From positions 3,103,501-3,167,500 of the forward strand of contig NZ_CP077087.1 in the NCBI RefSeq assembly GCF_014268495.2: DNA of 64,000 nt, given 5' to 3'. This document shows, one piece after another, positions 38,873 to 46,316 of this stretch (position 1 is the stretch's first letter; each line of letters starts with the position of its first letter). The stretch is from Pseudomonas monsensis. GTDB lineage: Bacteria; Pseudomonadota; Gammaproteobacteria; Pseudomonadales; Pseudomonadaceae. The notes under the pieces are model-generated. The model was not told the origin of the DNA. It made no database searches and saw only the letters and a list, made by a program, of their open reading frames with translations. The position numbers and the translations under genes are program-made.

Positions 38873-39656
38873 AATGAACGACCAGCAGGTTGCCGGGCTC
38901 GCTGCAGCAATCTGCGCCACTGCCGAGGCCATGGGTCAGGAAATGAACCCAGGTACCGCGGCGATCATGGCTGAAGATCTCTGTGCCCACCCGGTTCAGG
39001 TGGTGAAGGCCGCGCTTAAGGCTTGCCGCTTCGAAGTGAAAGGGAAGTTGGCCATGGCTGACATCCTCCAGCGCGTTCAGGTTGCTGACGGTCGCCCGGG
39101 CAAGGACGAAGCATGGGCAATCGCCATGACCACGAATGACGAGTTTGAAACCGTGGTGCTGACCGACGAGATCCAGCTCGCGCTGGTAGCCGCAAAACCT
39201 GTCCTCGACGCAGGCGACAAGGTCGGTGCGCGCATGGCGTTCAACAGCGCTTACGAACGACTGGTGGGGCAGGCTCGGGAGGACGGCAAGGAGGTGAACT
39301 GGCATGTGTCTGTCGGCTTCGACGCCAACCGCCGCACGCAGGCAATCACCAAAGCCGTGCAGATGCAACGGATCCCGCATGAGCGCGGGCAGTTGTACCT
39401 GGCCGACTTGAGTGTCGCGCCGGTTACCGAAGACGGCCGGGCTGTCGTTGCGCTGCTAACCGGTGAGGCTGCACGGCCTTCGCCAAAACTGCGGGAGAAG
39501 ATCGCCGCGGTGAAGGATTCGATGCTGGCCATGCGCAAAGCCTCGGACGAGGAAAAAACAGAACTGCGAATTTTGGCAGCCAACGAGCTGGCGGATCGCC
39601 GGGCGCTGCTGATTCAGCAGGCCGAACAATTGGAAGCAAGGAGCGCGGCTCAATGA
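38859..39656 (+). CDS. phage replication protein P-like (helicase loader)
   Basis: 265 residues beginning MNTFEMNDQQVAGLAAAI. The first part (about 10-75, MNPGTAAIMAEDLCAHP, KLAMADILQRV) matches phage proteins that follow the O-like gene, and the C-terminal third is helical. It overlaps the initiator gene by 14 bases. Loading of the host DnaB helicase is inferred from position. Confidence 0.7.
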   Translation: MNTFEMNDQQVAGLAAAICATAEAMGQEMNPGTAAIMAEDLCAHPVQVVKAALKACRFEVKGKLAMADILQRVQVADGRPGKDEAWAIAMTTNDEFETVVLTDEIQLALVAAKPVLDAGDKVGARMAFNSAYERLVGQAREDGKEVNWHVSVGFDANRRTQAITKAVQMQRIPHERGQLYLADLSVAPVTEDGRAVVALLTGEAARPSPKLREKIAAVKDSMLAMRKASDEEKTELRILAANELADRRALLIQQAEQLEARSAAQ

Positions 39657-39976
39657 CCATCGACAAACAACAGCTCCAGAAACTGCTGTGGGCCGAAGCG
39701 GCGTCGTACCGCACCGATTGTGCAGACTGGAAGCGCAACACGGAGGCACTGCAGGACTTTCTCGGGGAGAAAACCGTGGAGGAGGTGGCGCTCGAATTGT
39801 TGGCCGAGAACGAGGCGCTGCGCAAGGCTGCGCTGGACGCCCGCGAATTCATTCTGCACGAAGCCGAGGTGCGCGGGCTTCTGGATGAAAACAACGAGGT
39901 TTCCTTCAGGCACCCAAGGCGCCAAGCGGCCATTGCATCCATCGACGCCGCCATGAGCAAGGCGGTGCAGCCATGA
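39653..39976 (+). CDS. small phage protein with coiled coil
   Basis: 107 residues. A central coil (ALELLAENEALRKAALDARE) recalls Ea22-like proteins and the protein at 22283-22507. Overlaps of four bases with both neighbours place it inside the replication and recombination operon. Confidence 0.7.
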   Translation: MTIDKQQLQKLLWAEAASYRTDCADWKRNTEALQDFLGEKTVEEVALELLAENEALRKAALDAREFILHEAEVRGLLDENNEVSFRHPRRQAAIASIDAAMSKAVQP

Positions 39977-40374
39977 ATCCTGAATACACAATCCGCGACC
40001 AGCGCGACGTAAACCGCTTGGCCGGCGTCCTGCACGCGATCGACCTGAGCAAGCCGAAGGTGGTGGTGATCCGCGACGAGAAGCGCCCGGACGTCTGCAA
40101 CCGCAAGATGTGGGCAATGCTCAAGGACGTTTCCGAGCAGGTTGTCTGGCACGGCAAGAAACTGACCAGTGAGGACTGGAAGTGCCTTTTCAGTGCCTCT
40201 CTGGAGAAACAGCGCGCGGAGCCAGGCCTCGACGGTGGCTTTGTCGTGATGGCCGTATCGACCCGCAAGCAATCCCAGAAGTGGTTCAGCGATCTATTCG
40301 AGCTGATGCATGCCTTCGGCGCCGAGCATGACGTTCGTTGGACGGAGCAGGACAAGTGGGGAGGGCGCTACTGA
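39973..40374 (+). CDS. ninB: recombination protein NinB
   Basis: 133 residues of the NinB (lambda Orf) family, with an N-terminal strand-helix start (YTIRDQRDVNRLAGVL) and the typical RNRKMWAML-like CNRKMWAMLKDVSEQV and QKWFSDLFELMHAFG segments. It binds single-stranded DNA and aids phage recombination. It overlaps the ninG gene by one base. Confidence 0.88.
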   Translation: MNPEYTIRDQRDVNRLAGVLHAIDLSKPKVVVIRDEKRPDVCNRKMWAMLKDVSEQVVWHGKKLTSEDWKCLFSASLEKQRAEPGLDGGFVVMAVSTRKQSQKWFSDLFELMHAFGAEHDVRWTEQDKWGGRY

Positions 40375-40985
40375 TGCGCGTAGCCATCAAGGAATCGAAG
40401 GCGCCCAAGCCGAAGAAGTGCAAGAACCCAGCGTGCGGGGACTCATTCGTCCCGCAGCGACTCGGGCAGGCGGTATGCGGGTACAAGTGCGGTCTGGCCA
40501 TCAAGGACGTCAATCAGGCGAAGGCCGGCAAAGCGTTGGCCCAAATTGGGCGAGCCGAGATCAAAGTCCGAAAAGAGAAACTGAAAACCAGGGCTGACCA
40601 CCTGCGCGAAGCCCAGGCCGCTGTCAACGAGTACGTCCGTCTGCGTGACGCGCACCTGCCGTGCATCAGCTGCGACTCAATGCCGAACGACAACGACCTG
40701 ATCACCGGCAGCCGTTGGGACGCTGGGCACTACCGATCCGTCGGCGCCTGCCCAGAGCTGCGTTTCGAGCCACTGAACATCCACCGCCAGTGCGTCAGGT
40801 GCAACCGCAACCTGTCCGGCAACGCGGTCCAGTACCGCATCCGGTTGGTGCAGCGTATCGGCGCCGAAAAGGTCACTTGGCTGGAAGGTCTACACCCGGC
40901 CTGCAAGTACACCGTGGAAGAGATCAAGGCCATCAAGGCCGAATATCGAGCGAAGACCAGAAAGCTAAAGGAGAAGGCCGCATGA
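40374..40985 (+). CDS. ninG: recombination protein NinG (Rap)
   Basis: 203 residues from ATG 40374. A zinc-finger start (CKNPACGDSFVPQ, then CGYKC) and a second Cys/His nuclease-like region (CISCDS, HYRSVGACPEL, HRQCVRCNRNLSG) are features of the NinG/Rap Holliday-junction nucleases. It lies after ninB as in lambda. Confidence 0.92.
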   Translation: MRVAIKESKAPKPKKCKNPACGDSFVPQRLGQAVCGYKCGLAIKDVNQAKAGKALAQIGRAEIKVRKEKLKTRADHLREAQAAVNEYVRLRDAHLPCISCDSMPNDNDLITGSRWDAGHYRSVGACPELRFEPLNIHRQCVRCNRNLSGNAVQYRIRLVQRIGAEKVTWLEGLHPACKYTVEEIKAIKAEYRAKTRKLKEKAA

Positions 40986-41527
40986 CCTATCGCAACGTTG
41001 TTTCAGCAGTAGTTCGAGCCCTCGCGGCCGAGACAATCACTTCCGCCGGCGGCTGCGACTTTGAGCCCAAGGTGCAATGCGCCAAGCAGAAGGGGGAGAT
41101 CGTCGGCAAGGAGGCGGCGTTTCTCCAGGACTGCTGGGTGTTCGGTCGGCTGCACAAAGCGTTGACCCCTGCGCACTGGCGGGCACTTGTAGCGAAGTAC
41201 TCGACGCATGAGGAACGAAAGCACGGCGCGATTCTGGAGTTGCTGAACTTTGTGAAGACGCCGGCGCCGAAACGATTCCGGGAGTGTGCCGTGCTGACCT
41301 GGGCTATTCCGCAAGTTGCCGGTGCCAAGGGCAAGCGCTCCGCCGCAGTGCTGCCGGCAGCCTGGTACGACATCACCAACTGGGGCAACGACGGCAAGCC
41401 GGAATCGACCCGGTACCGGTGGCGCTCGTCGATCCGCAAGGCGCTGGATGATCAGGTGAACGAGGCTCTCACTGCCGCTCAGGAACTGCTTGATGCGGAA
41501 GGCTTAATCGAAAGTTGTGCGGCGTAG
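40982..41527 (+). CDS. phage protein at the late-regulator (Q) position
   Basis: 181 residues, overlapping ninG by four bases. It has LHKALTPAHWRALVAKYSTH and a C-terminal helix. No family is certain. In lambdoid phages the gene after ninG is usually the late antiterminator Q, and intrinsic terminators inside the late operon here would need one. The call rests on position and the terminator beyond it. Confidence 0.55.
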   Translation: MTYRNVVSAVVRALAAETITSAGGCDFEPKVQCAKQKGEIVGKEAAFLQDCWVFGRLHKALTPAHWRALVAKYSTHEERKHGAILELLNFVKTPAPKRFRECAVLTWAIPQVAGAKGKRSAAVLPAAWYDITNWGNDGKPESTRYRWRSSIRKALDDQVNEALTAAQELLDAEGLIESCAA

Positions 41528-41606
41528 CAAAAAGCCATTGCAATGAGTGAGAAAGTGAGAGAGTATTTACCTATCCTGTCGATCTTGCGCGTTGAGGTTG
41601 CACAGT

Positions 41607-41633
41607 AAAGCCCGGCATGAAGTCGGGCTTTTT
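41607..41633 (+). terminator. terminator after the putative late regulator
   Basis: AAAGCCCG and CGGGCTTT around a nine-base loop, followed by TTC. The 60 bases before it may hold the late promoter. Confidence 0.75.
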
Positions 41634-41651
41634 CATGTGGGGCAAAGGACG

Positions 41652-41915
41652 ATGCGAACTCTCTTACTTCTCGGAATGTTGCTCTCGCCATTGGCGTTCG
41701 CCGACCTAACCGAGCCCTCGCATGACTGCAACCAGCCAGGTGTGCCGTACGAGTTTCAAGACCAGTACGAGCGTGACCAATTTCAGGCTGATGTTGAGGA
41801 ATACGAAACGTGCATAACTGACTTCGTAGAGGAGCAGCAGGACGCAATTCGGAAGCATAAGTCGGCGGCCGATGACGCCATTGAAGAGTGGAACTCGTTC
41901 GCTCGATCGACATAA
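41652..41915 (+). CDS. small secreted phage protein
   Basis: 87 residues from ATG 41652. A clear signal peptide (MRTLLLLGMLLSPLAFA) is followed by an acidic, helical mature part with two Cys. AAGGA is very close to the ATG. It is bounded by terminators on both sides, so it is an independent unit, probably periplasmic cargo. Confidence 0.6.
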   Translation: MRTLLLLGMLLSPLAFADLTEPSHDCNQPGVPYEFQDQYERDQFQADVEEYETCITDFVEEQQDAIRKHKSAADDAIEEWNSFARST

Positions 41916-41932
41916 TCGCTACGTATTTTTCT

Positions 41933-41957
41933 AAGCCTCGCCAAGTGCGGGGCTTTT
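41933..41957 (+). terminator. terminator after the small secreted protein gene
   Basis: AAGCCTCG with CGGGGCTT (one mismatch) and a T run. Confidence 0.65.
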
Positions 41958-41996
41958 TATTGCTCGCCAAAAAGACAATGCAAAAGGAATTTGCGG

Positions 41997-42173
41997 ATGT
42001 TGAAAGAATTCAGATGCGGTAACTGCAAAAGACTTCTCGCCCGTACGGGTGGGTTTACAGAGCTCCAGATCAAATGTTCCCGATGCGGGACGTTGAATCA
42101 TGTGAAGGCCGTGAGCCTCGAGCGATCGCCTTTGAGCGACATGAGAGCGGAATCCTCCGCGAATAATCATTAG
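41997..42173 (+). CDS. com: Com-like zinc-finger translational regulator
   Basis: 58 residues from ATG 41997, with AAGGA eight bases upstream. The two CxxC pairs (CGNCKRLLARTGG, then CSRCGTLN) and the MLKEFRCGNCKRLL start match phage Mu Com. In Mu, Com binds mom mRNA and opens its start site. No mom gene follows here. Instead the 3' end of com carries a 73-base segment that recurs before the second gene downstream, so Com may control these two genes. Confidence 0.85.
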   Translation: MLKEFRCGNCKRLLARTGGFTELQIKCSRCGTLNHVKAVSLERSPLSDMRAESSANNH

Positions 42174-42185
42174 ACTCAATAGGTA
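42113..42185 (+). repeat. 73-bp leader repeat, copy 1 (end of com, before next gene)
   Basis: 63 of 73 positions match copy 2 at 42569-42641. A hairpin GCGGA-N4-TCCGC keeps its arms in both copies while the loop differs. Both copies end in AGGTA just before an ATG. Confidence 0.75.
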
Positions 42186-42189
42186 AAAA

Positions 42190-42513
42190 ATGGAACCAGT
42201 ACAAATCGGCAGCCGTTTCAAATCGGTGGCAACCAGCTACGCTGAGGCAATTTTCACTCCGGCACAGAACGTCAATGGCGCTGTAGTTCGGACAGCGACG
42301 ATGATCAGCCCCGTCGGGAACGGATTTATTAGTACCGGCACGACCATTCCGGAAGGGCGCTGGGTGACCAACGTGCCCGTTATCTTGTCCGCCGTTGGCG
42401 GTTCTTCCACTCTTCCGTTCTCTGTGACCATTCCTGCCGGTCAAGGCTTGTGGGTAGCAATGACGCAAAACGGCGGCGGTACAGCTTACGTGACCTACGA
42501 TCTATTGCCGTAA
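42190..42513 (+). CDS. small beta-rich phage protein under the com leader
   Basis: 107 residues (MEPVQIGSRFKSVATSYAEA...), beta-rich with Gly/Thr-rich stretches (TLPFSVTIPAGQGLWVAM), like small phage decoration or fibre-head proteins. No signal peptide. A weak hairpin follows at 42515-42543. It is preceded by leader repeat copy 1. Confidence 0.6.
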   Translation: MEPVQIGSRFKSVATSYAEAIFTPAQNVNGAVVRTATMISPVGNGFISTGTTIPEGRWVTNVPVILSAVGGSSTLPFSVTIPAGQGLWVAMTQNGGGTAYVTYDLLP

Positions 42514-42568
42514 GGCGTAAAAGGGCGTTTCTACGGCTTTTTCTCAGCATCAAAAAACAGAAGGTCAG

Positions 42569-42641
42569 GAGCCTCTAGAGATCGCCTCTGAGCGACATGA
42601 AAGCGGAAATCTCCGCGAACGATCATTCGACTCTATAGGTA
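42569..42641 (+). promoter_or_regulatory. 73-bp leader repeat, copy 2 (before the secreted protein gene), possible Com target
   Basis: Shares 63 of 73 bases with copy 1, including the GCGGA-N4-TCCGC hairpin and the AGGTA ribosome site next to the ATG at 42647. Confidence 0.65.
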
Positions 42642-42646
42642 CAAGC

Positions 42647-43228
42647 ATGAAAGTAATCAAAAACAGTTTTGCTCCGGTTGCGATGGCTGCTGCCTTGTTG
42701 GCATCGGGTAGTGCCGCTTTCGGCGCAGAAATGGTAGTGAACGGCAGCTTTGAAGCCCCTGGCTGCAGCAACGATTGCATCCTGAATACTCCGGCTCAAG
42801 CCGACTTCATCAATGGCTGGACGACCTTTCTGTCTGGCGTTGAATACATGAACGTCAGAGCTGCGATCGGCAGCTCCGCGGCCGCTGACGGTGCGATGAG
42901 CGTTGACCTCGCTAATTACACCTATCTCAATGGCGGCGGCATTCAACAAAACATCAACACTGTTGTTGGTGCCCGCTATCGCTTGACCTTCAGCGCAGGC
43001 AACTCCAAGTATGTGAATCGCAGTGGCAACGGCATCATCAACGTCAAAGTGGCCGGACAAACGACTAGCTTCGACACTCCAGTTGCGACCAGTGATGCAA
43101 CCGTCTGGGAAACCAAGACCTACGATTTCACTGCAACCACACCTCAAACCACTCTGAGCTTCTGGAACGATCAAGACCCAAATGCTCACTTTGCCTTCAT
43201 CGACAAGGTCAGTGTTGTTCCGCTCTAA
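42647..43228 (+). CDS. secreted DUF642-like (choice-of-anchor C) protein
   Basis: 193 residues. A signal peptide (about 1-26, ending SGSAAFGA) precedes a beta-sandwich with the NGSFEAPGC start, a GWTTF strand and the SVDLANYTYLNGGGIQQNI and TYDFTATTPQTTLSF segments of the DUF642/choice-of-anchor C family. Two Cys near 38 and 42 may form a disulfide. A protein exported from a lysogen suggests lysogenic conversion or a carbohydrate-binding role. It has its own terminator. Confidence 0.75.
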   Translation: MKVIKNSFAPVAMAAALLASGSAAFGAEMVVNGSFEAPGCSNDCILNTPAQADFINGWTTFLSGVEYMNVRAAIGSSAAADGAMSVDLANYTYLNGGGIQQNINTVVGARYRLTFSAGNSKYVNRSGNGIINVKVAGQTTSFDTPVATSDATVWETKTYDFTATTPQTTLSFWNDQDPNAHFAFIDKVSVVPL

Positions 43229-43256
43229 CTTGTTCTGCTGGCCTAAGTAGGGCTGT

Positions 43257-43287
43257 GACCTCGGCACTCGCCGAGGTCCTTACTTTT
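43257..43287 (+). terminator. terminator after the secreted protein gene
   Basis: GACCTCGG and CCGAGGTC around CACTCG; outer AAGTA and TACTT extend the stem. TTTTTC follows. Confidence 0.8.
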
Positions 43288-43395
43288 TCGGCTCCCGCGT
43301 ACCCATTCGCTTCGTGCAAGTGTGCAGCTGGAGCTATCCAACCTCGCAGGTTAAGCCTGCACAAATTCATCACTCCCTAAAGGGGAGGAATCGAG

Positions 43396-43728
43396 ATGCC
43401 AAACATGCCAGACAAACCAGACACATGGGCGATAGCGCTTGCGTGGTTGAGCCAGCATTCGCCGATCCTCTATGCGGCTGCGCTGTCCTGCGCCATGGCC
43501 GTCTTGCGAATCACTTACGGTGGCGGTACGCGTCGCCAGATGCTGGTGGAGGGCGCCATTTGCGGCGGCCTCACACTGACCATCATCAGCGGCCTGGACT
43601 TTTTCGGCCTGCCCCAGAGCATGGCTACCTTCGCCGGCGGCTGGGTTGGCTTCCTGGGTGTGGAGAAGATCCGGAACATCGCGGATCGGGTGACTGACTT
43701 TAAGTTGCCGAGCCGGAAGGCCGAATAA
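43396..43728 (+). CDS. phage holin
   Basis: 110 residues with three likely membrane segments (about 26-42, 53-68, 72-90: LYAAALSCAMAVLRITY, AICGGLTLTIISGLDFFG, MATFAGGWVGFLGVEKI), as in the lambda/HP1-type holin 3 family, and a basic C-terminus. AGGAGG-like GGGGAGG precedes the ATG. It should open the inner membrane at lysis. An endolysin is not found next to it. Confidence 0.82.
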   Translation: MPNMPDKPDTWAIALAWLSQHSPILYAAALSCAMAVLRITYGGGTRRQMLVEGAICGGLTLTIISGLDFFGLPQSMATFAGGWVGFLGVEKIRNIADRVTDFKLPSRKAE

Positions 43729-43732
43729 GTCA

Positions 43733-43770
43733 TGACACGTTTCGCGAATCGGCAAATTGTGTCGCGACAC
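43733..43770 (-). repeat. 38-base palindromic element, copy D (intergenic)
   Basis: Read on the minus strand GTGTCGCGACAC is followed by AATTT, ten bases, GAAAC and GTGTC, the same order and spacing as copies A and C. Confidence 0.55.
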
Positions 43771-43787
43771 GCGACGAGGAGAGCAGC

Positions 43788-44018
43788 ATGGACAACCAGC
43801 ACAAGAAGATCACCGGCTACCGCGACCTGACCCAGTCCGAAATCGACGGAATGAACTCGATCAAGGCCTTGGAAGCGGACGCCGGCGAACTGTTCAAGCA
43901 GATCAGTCAGATTGAAGGTGTTGATGCGCGACTGCTGGCGTTGGCCAAGACCAACTTGCAGCAGGGCTTCATGTGGTTCGTTCGCTCGATCGCCAAACCC
44001 ACTGACCCTTTCAGCTGA
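43788..44018 (+). CDS. acb2: Acb2-like anti-CBASS protein (cyclic nucleotide sponge)
   Basis: 76 residues, all-helical. The conserved start IxGYRxLTxxEIxxMNxIKAL (GYRDLTQSEIDGMN) and end LQQGFMWFVRSIAKPT match the Acb2 family of Pseudomonas phage PaMx33 and T4 Vs.4. Acb2 hexamers sequester the cyclic di- and trinucleotides that trigger CBASS. Small size and lack of other motifs fit. It starts 60 bp after the holin gene and overlaps the next small gene by one base. Confidence 0.8.
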   Translation: MDNQHKKITGYRDLTQSEIDGMNSIKALEADAGELFKQISQIEGVDARLLALAKTNLQQGFMWFVRSIAKPTDPFS

Positions 44019-44206
44019 TGAGTAACGTAACTCGCCTGCGCCACGCGCTACCCCTGAGCAAGGACATCAACAAGGTACTGACCGAGCTGGATAGCGCGAT
44101 CGCCAAGGCCATCGACGCTGCCAAGGCTGCTGGACTGCCTCAAGGCTTGATCGTCGCCGAGCTGCACGGGCACGCCCAGGTGCAGACCAACATCATGGTG
44201 AGTTGA
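44018..44206 (+). CDS. small helical phage protein after acb2
   Basis: 62 residues; ATG overlaps the acb2 stop (TGATG), so translation is coupled. Helical (INKVLTELDSAIAKAIDAAK). Function unknown; coupling suggests a role linked to Acb2 or the same regulon. Confidence 0.65.
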   Translation: MSNVTRLRHALPLSKDINKVLTELDSAIAKAIDAAKAAGLPQGLIVAELHGHAQVQTNIMVS

Positions 44207-44371
44207 AGCGGGAAGCAGCAGTAGAGTGATGAGGGTAATTGTTCGAATGAAGTTGCGCATAGGTATTGCCTGAAAAGTGAGTACCTATCCAGCATCGGGT
44301 ATCGGCCTTTTCAATTCATCTCAACCCTGTGCAGTTCCTCTCACCCCTCCGACTTCGTGGAGTTTCACCGC

Positions 44372-44800
44372 ATGACGACCATTGCCTACAAAGACGGCGT
44401 GATCGCCTATGACTCGCGCGTGACTCGCGGCTCACTCATCGACCACGATGACTACGAGAAGCTCATCCATAGGAATGGGCATCAATTCCTGTTTACGGGG
44501 TGTGGTGCAGACTTTGTAGCCCTGATGGATGAGTTCTTCGGCGTGAAGGTCAGCGATAAGCCGCTAGATGCGAACGGGCTGGTCGTCACCAATGGCAGAA
44601 TTTGCCAGATTGGTCGCGACGCCGAGAGCGGTTTCTGGATGGATGACGTGTGGATGGAGCGCTCATTTGCCATCGGCAGCGGGCGCGACTTCGCACTCGC
44701 TGCGATGGATATGGGCGCAACTGCCAAGGAGGCTGTCGAGGCGGCGGCGAAGCGTGATATCTACACCGGCGGCACCATCAGGACGCTCAGAGTGATTTAG
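44372..44800 (+). CDS. proteasome-fold (Ntn hydrolase) phage protein
   Basis: 142 residues from ATG 44372; removal of Met would expose Thr as N-terminal nucleophile (TTIAYKDGVIAYDSRVT). The alternating strands and helices with FAIGSGRDFALAAMDMGATA near the end match HslV and proteasome beta subunits. The N-terminal Thr-Thr, Asp and Arg suggest an active threonine hydrolase. Its substrate, self-processing and oligomeric state are unknown. Confidence 0.78.
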   Translation: MTTIAYKDGVIAYDSRVTRGSLIDHDDYEKLIHRNGHQFLFTGCGADFVALMDEFFGVKVSDKPLDANGLVVTNGRICQIGRDAESGFWMDDVWMERSFAIGSGRDFALAAMDMGATAKEAVEAAAKRDIYTGGTIRTLRVI

Positions 44801-45126
44801 TCGCGGTAAGGCTCGATTGTTTGTCGCTTAACCGGGAACCAAAGCCACTCGCCTTCTTGTATCGGGGTGTGGAAGTTACGCTTCACCTCAAACATGCAGT
44901 CAGTGCCCTTGTTACCAGTAACCGAAAGGATTTGAGCCGAATACCAGCCATTGAAAGGTTCGGTTTTCAGTCCAAGCCATGCAGTGTCTTGGACGGTGCC
45001 GCCAGGGCCGTCAGCCCCAACGTAGAGCGAGCGCTCGCCGGGGTTGAAGATGAATGGCACCGCAGAGAGCCTGATTTGGGTATCGGATCCTTGGTCAACA
45101 TCAATTTCAGCTGTTTCGAAATCCAT
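44797..45126 (-). CDS. convergent small phage protein
   Basis: 109 residues, beta-rich, with Trp and Gly (FNPGERSLYVGADGPGGTV, GEWLWFPVKRQ). It overlaps the Ntn hydrolase gene tail to tail by four bases and is divergent from the metallopeptidase gene. A lone leftward gene in the late region is likely cargo. No family recognised. Confidence 0.6.
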   Translation of the reverse strand: MDFETAEIDVDQGSDTQIRLSAVPFIFNPGERSLYVGADGPGGTVQDTAWLGLKTEPFNGWYSAQILSVTGNKGTDCMFEVKRNFHTPIQEGEWLWFPVKRQTIEPYRD

Positions 45127-45199
45127 TTTACGGCTCCTGCGTTGAGTTGATCGTTACCAATACCGGCAGCGCGCCACTATTTCAAGCTTAAGGTGACCC

Positions 45200-45823
45200 A
45201 TGGACAGGCCATATCCTCCAGCGTCATTGCTTGAGCTGTCGGAACTATCCGACTTCGGTATCCGCCTGACCCCATCCCCTGAGGTGTGGGACTGGCTCCA
45301 AGCCGAGATCCTTGCAGATACAGGCAGCATCCACAACGAAGAACACGCCCATCTGATTGATGCGGACATTCGCGTTATGTGGGCGTCTGCTGCCTTCACG
45401 AAGAAGGGGCGCACAGTGGTTGGCCAGGCTGAGCAGGTAGCGTTCCGCGCCGGTGGCTGGCAGAAGGCCCGGATGGAACAGCAGATGATGGATTGGTTCG
45501 GTGACGTGCCGGCTTACATCATCACCCTGGCTGCCGACTACTGCGCTCAATGCAGTGACGCTGACTTTTGCGCACTGGTCGAGCATGAGCTGTATCACAT
45601 CGCCCAGGCGACCGATAAGTACGGTCAACCAGCTTTCACTCAAGAAGGTTTGCCCAAGCTTGAGATGCGCGGACACGACGTTGAAGAGTTTGTCGGTGTG
45701 GTTCGCCGTTACGGTGCAAGCCCGGCGGTTCAAGAGTTGGTGGACGCTGCAAACAATCCTGCTGAGGTAGGGAAAATGAACATTGCGAGGGCCTGCGGAA
45801 CCTGTCTGCTCAAGTCGGCTTGA
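45200..45823 (+). CDS. putative phage metallopeptidase
   Basis: 207 residues. The zinc motif HELYHIAQ (HExxH) near residue 132, followed later by HDVEEFVG with acidic residues, and a central helix (KARMEQQMMDWFGDVPAYII) match the phage putative metallopeptidase family. It lies between the lysis and packaging genes. Role is unknown; it could act on host or phage proteins. Confidence 0.78.
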   Translation: MDRPYPPASLLELSELSDFGIRLTPSPEVWDWLQAEILADTGSIHNEEHAHLIDADIRVMWASAAFTKKGRTVVGQAEQVAFRAGGWQKARMEQQMMDWFGDVPAYIITLAADYCAQCSDADFCALVEHELYHIAQATDKYGQPAFTQEGLPKLEMRGHDVEEFVGVVRRYGASPAVQELVDAANNPAEVGKMNIARACGTCLLKSA

Positions 45824-45854
45824 TTCTGGACAGGCTCTGGACGGATGAAAATCT

Positions 45855-46316
45855 ATGGCAGCCCTTCAAAACGACGTGAAGGCCTTTATCGTTCAGGCCT
45901 TGGCGTGCTTCGACACGCCTTCACAGGTTGTTGAAGCCGTCCAAAAGGAATACGGGATAGCGGTGACCCGCCAGCAGGTGGAGACACACGACCCCACTAA
46001 GACATCAGGGAAAGGCTTGGCGGTGAAGTGGCAGACCCTGTTCCACGATGCCCGCAAGCGCTTCCGCGAAGAAACCGCCGAGATCCCGATCGCCAACCGG
46101 GCCTATCGCCTGCGAGCCATGAACCGGTTCGTTGAGAAGGCCGAGACGATGAAGAACATCGGCCTGGCCATGCAGATCCTCGAGCAAGCCGCGAAGGAAG
46201 TCGGCGACGTCTATGTCAATCGCCATCGGAAGGATGAGCCAGATGATGAGCCGGCGATCCCGACGCGCATTCAGGTCGACGTAGTGGACGCGAGGAAGCC
46301 GAATGCCGAGCCTTAA
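45855..46316 (+). CDS. terminase small subunit (DUF2280)
   Basis: 153 residues starting MAALQNDVKAFIVQALACFD. Helix-turn-helix-like N-terminus (VVEAVQKEYGIAVTRQQVET) and a long helical middle fit the DUF2280 small terminases. It overlaps the large subunit gene by 14 bases and should recognise the packaging site. Confidence 0.85.
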   Translation: MAALQNDVKAFIVQALACFDTPSQVVEAVQKEYGIAVTRQQVETHDPTKTSGKGLAVKWQTLFHDARKRFREETAEIPIANRAYRLRAMNRFVEKAETMKNIGLAMQILEQAAKEVGDVYVNRHRKDEPDDEPAIPTRIQVDVVDARKPNAEP

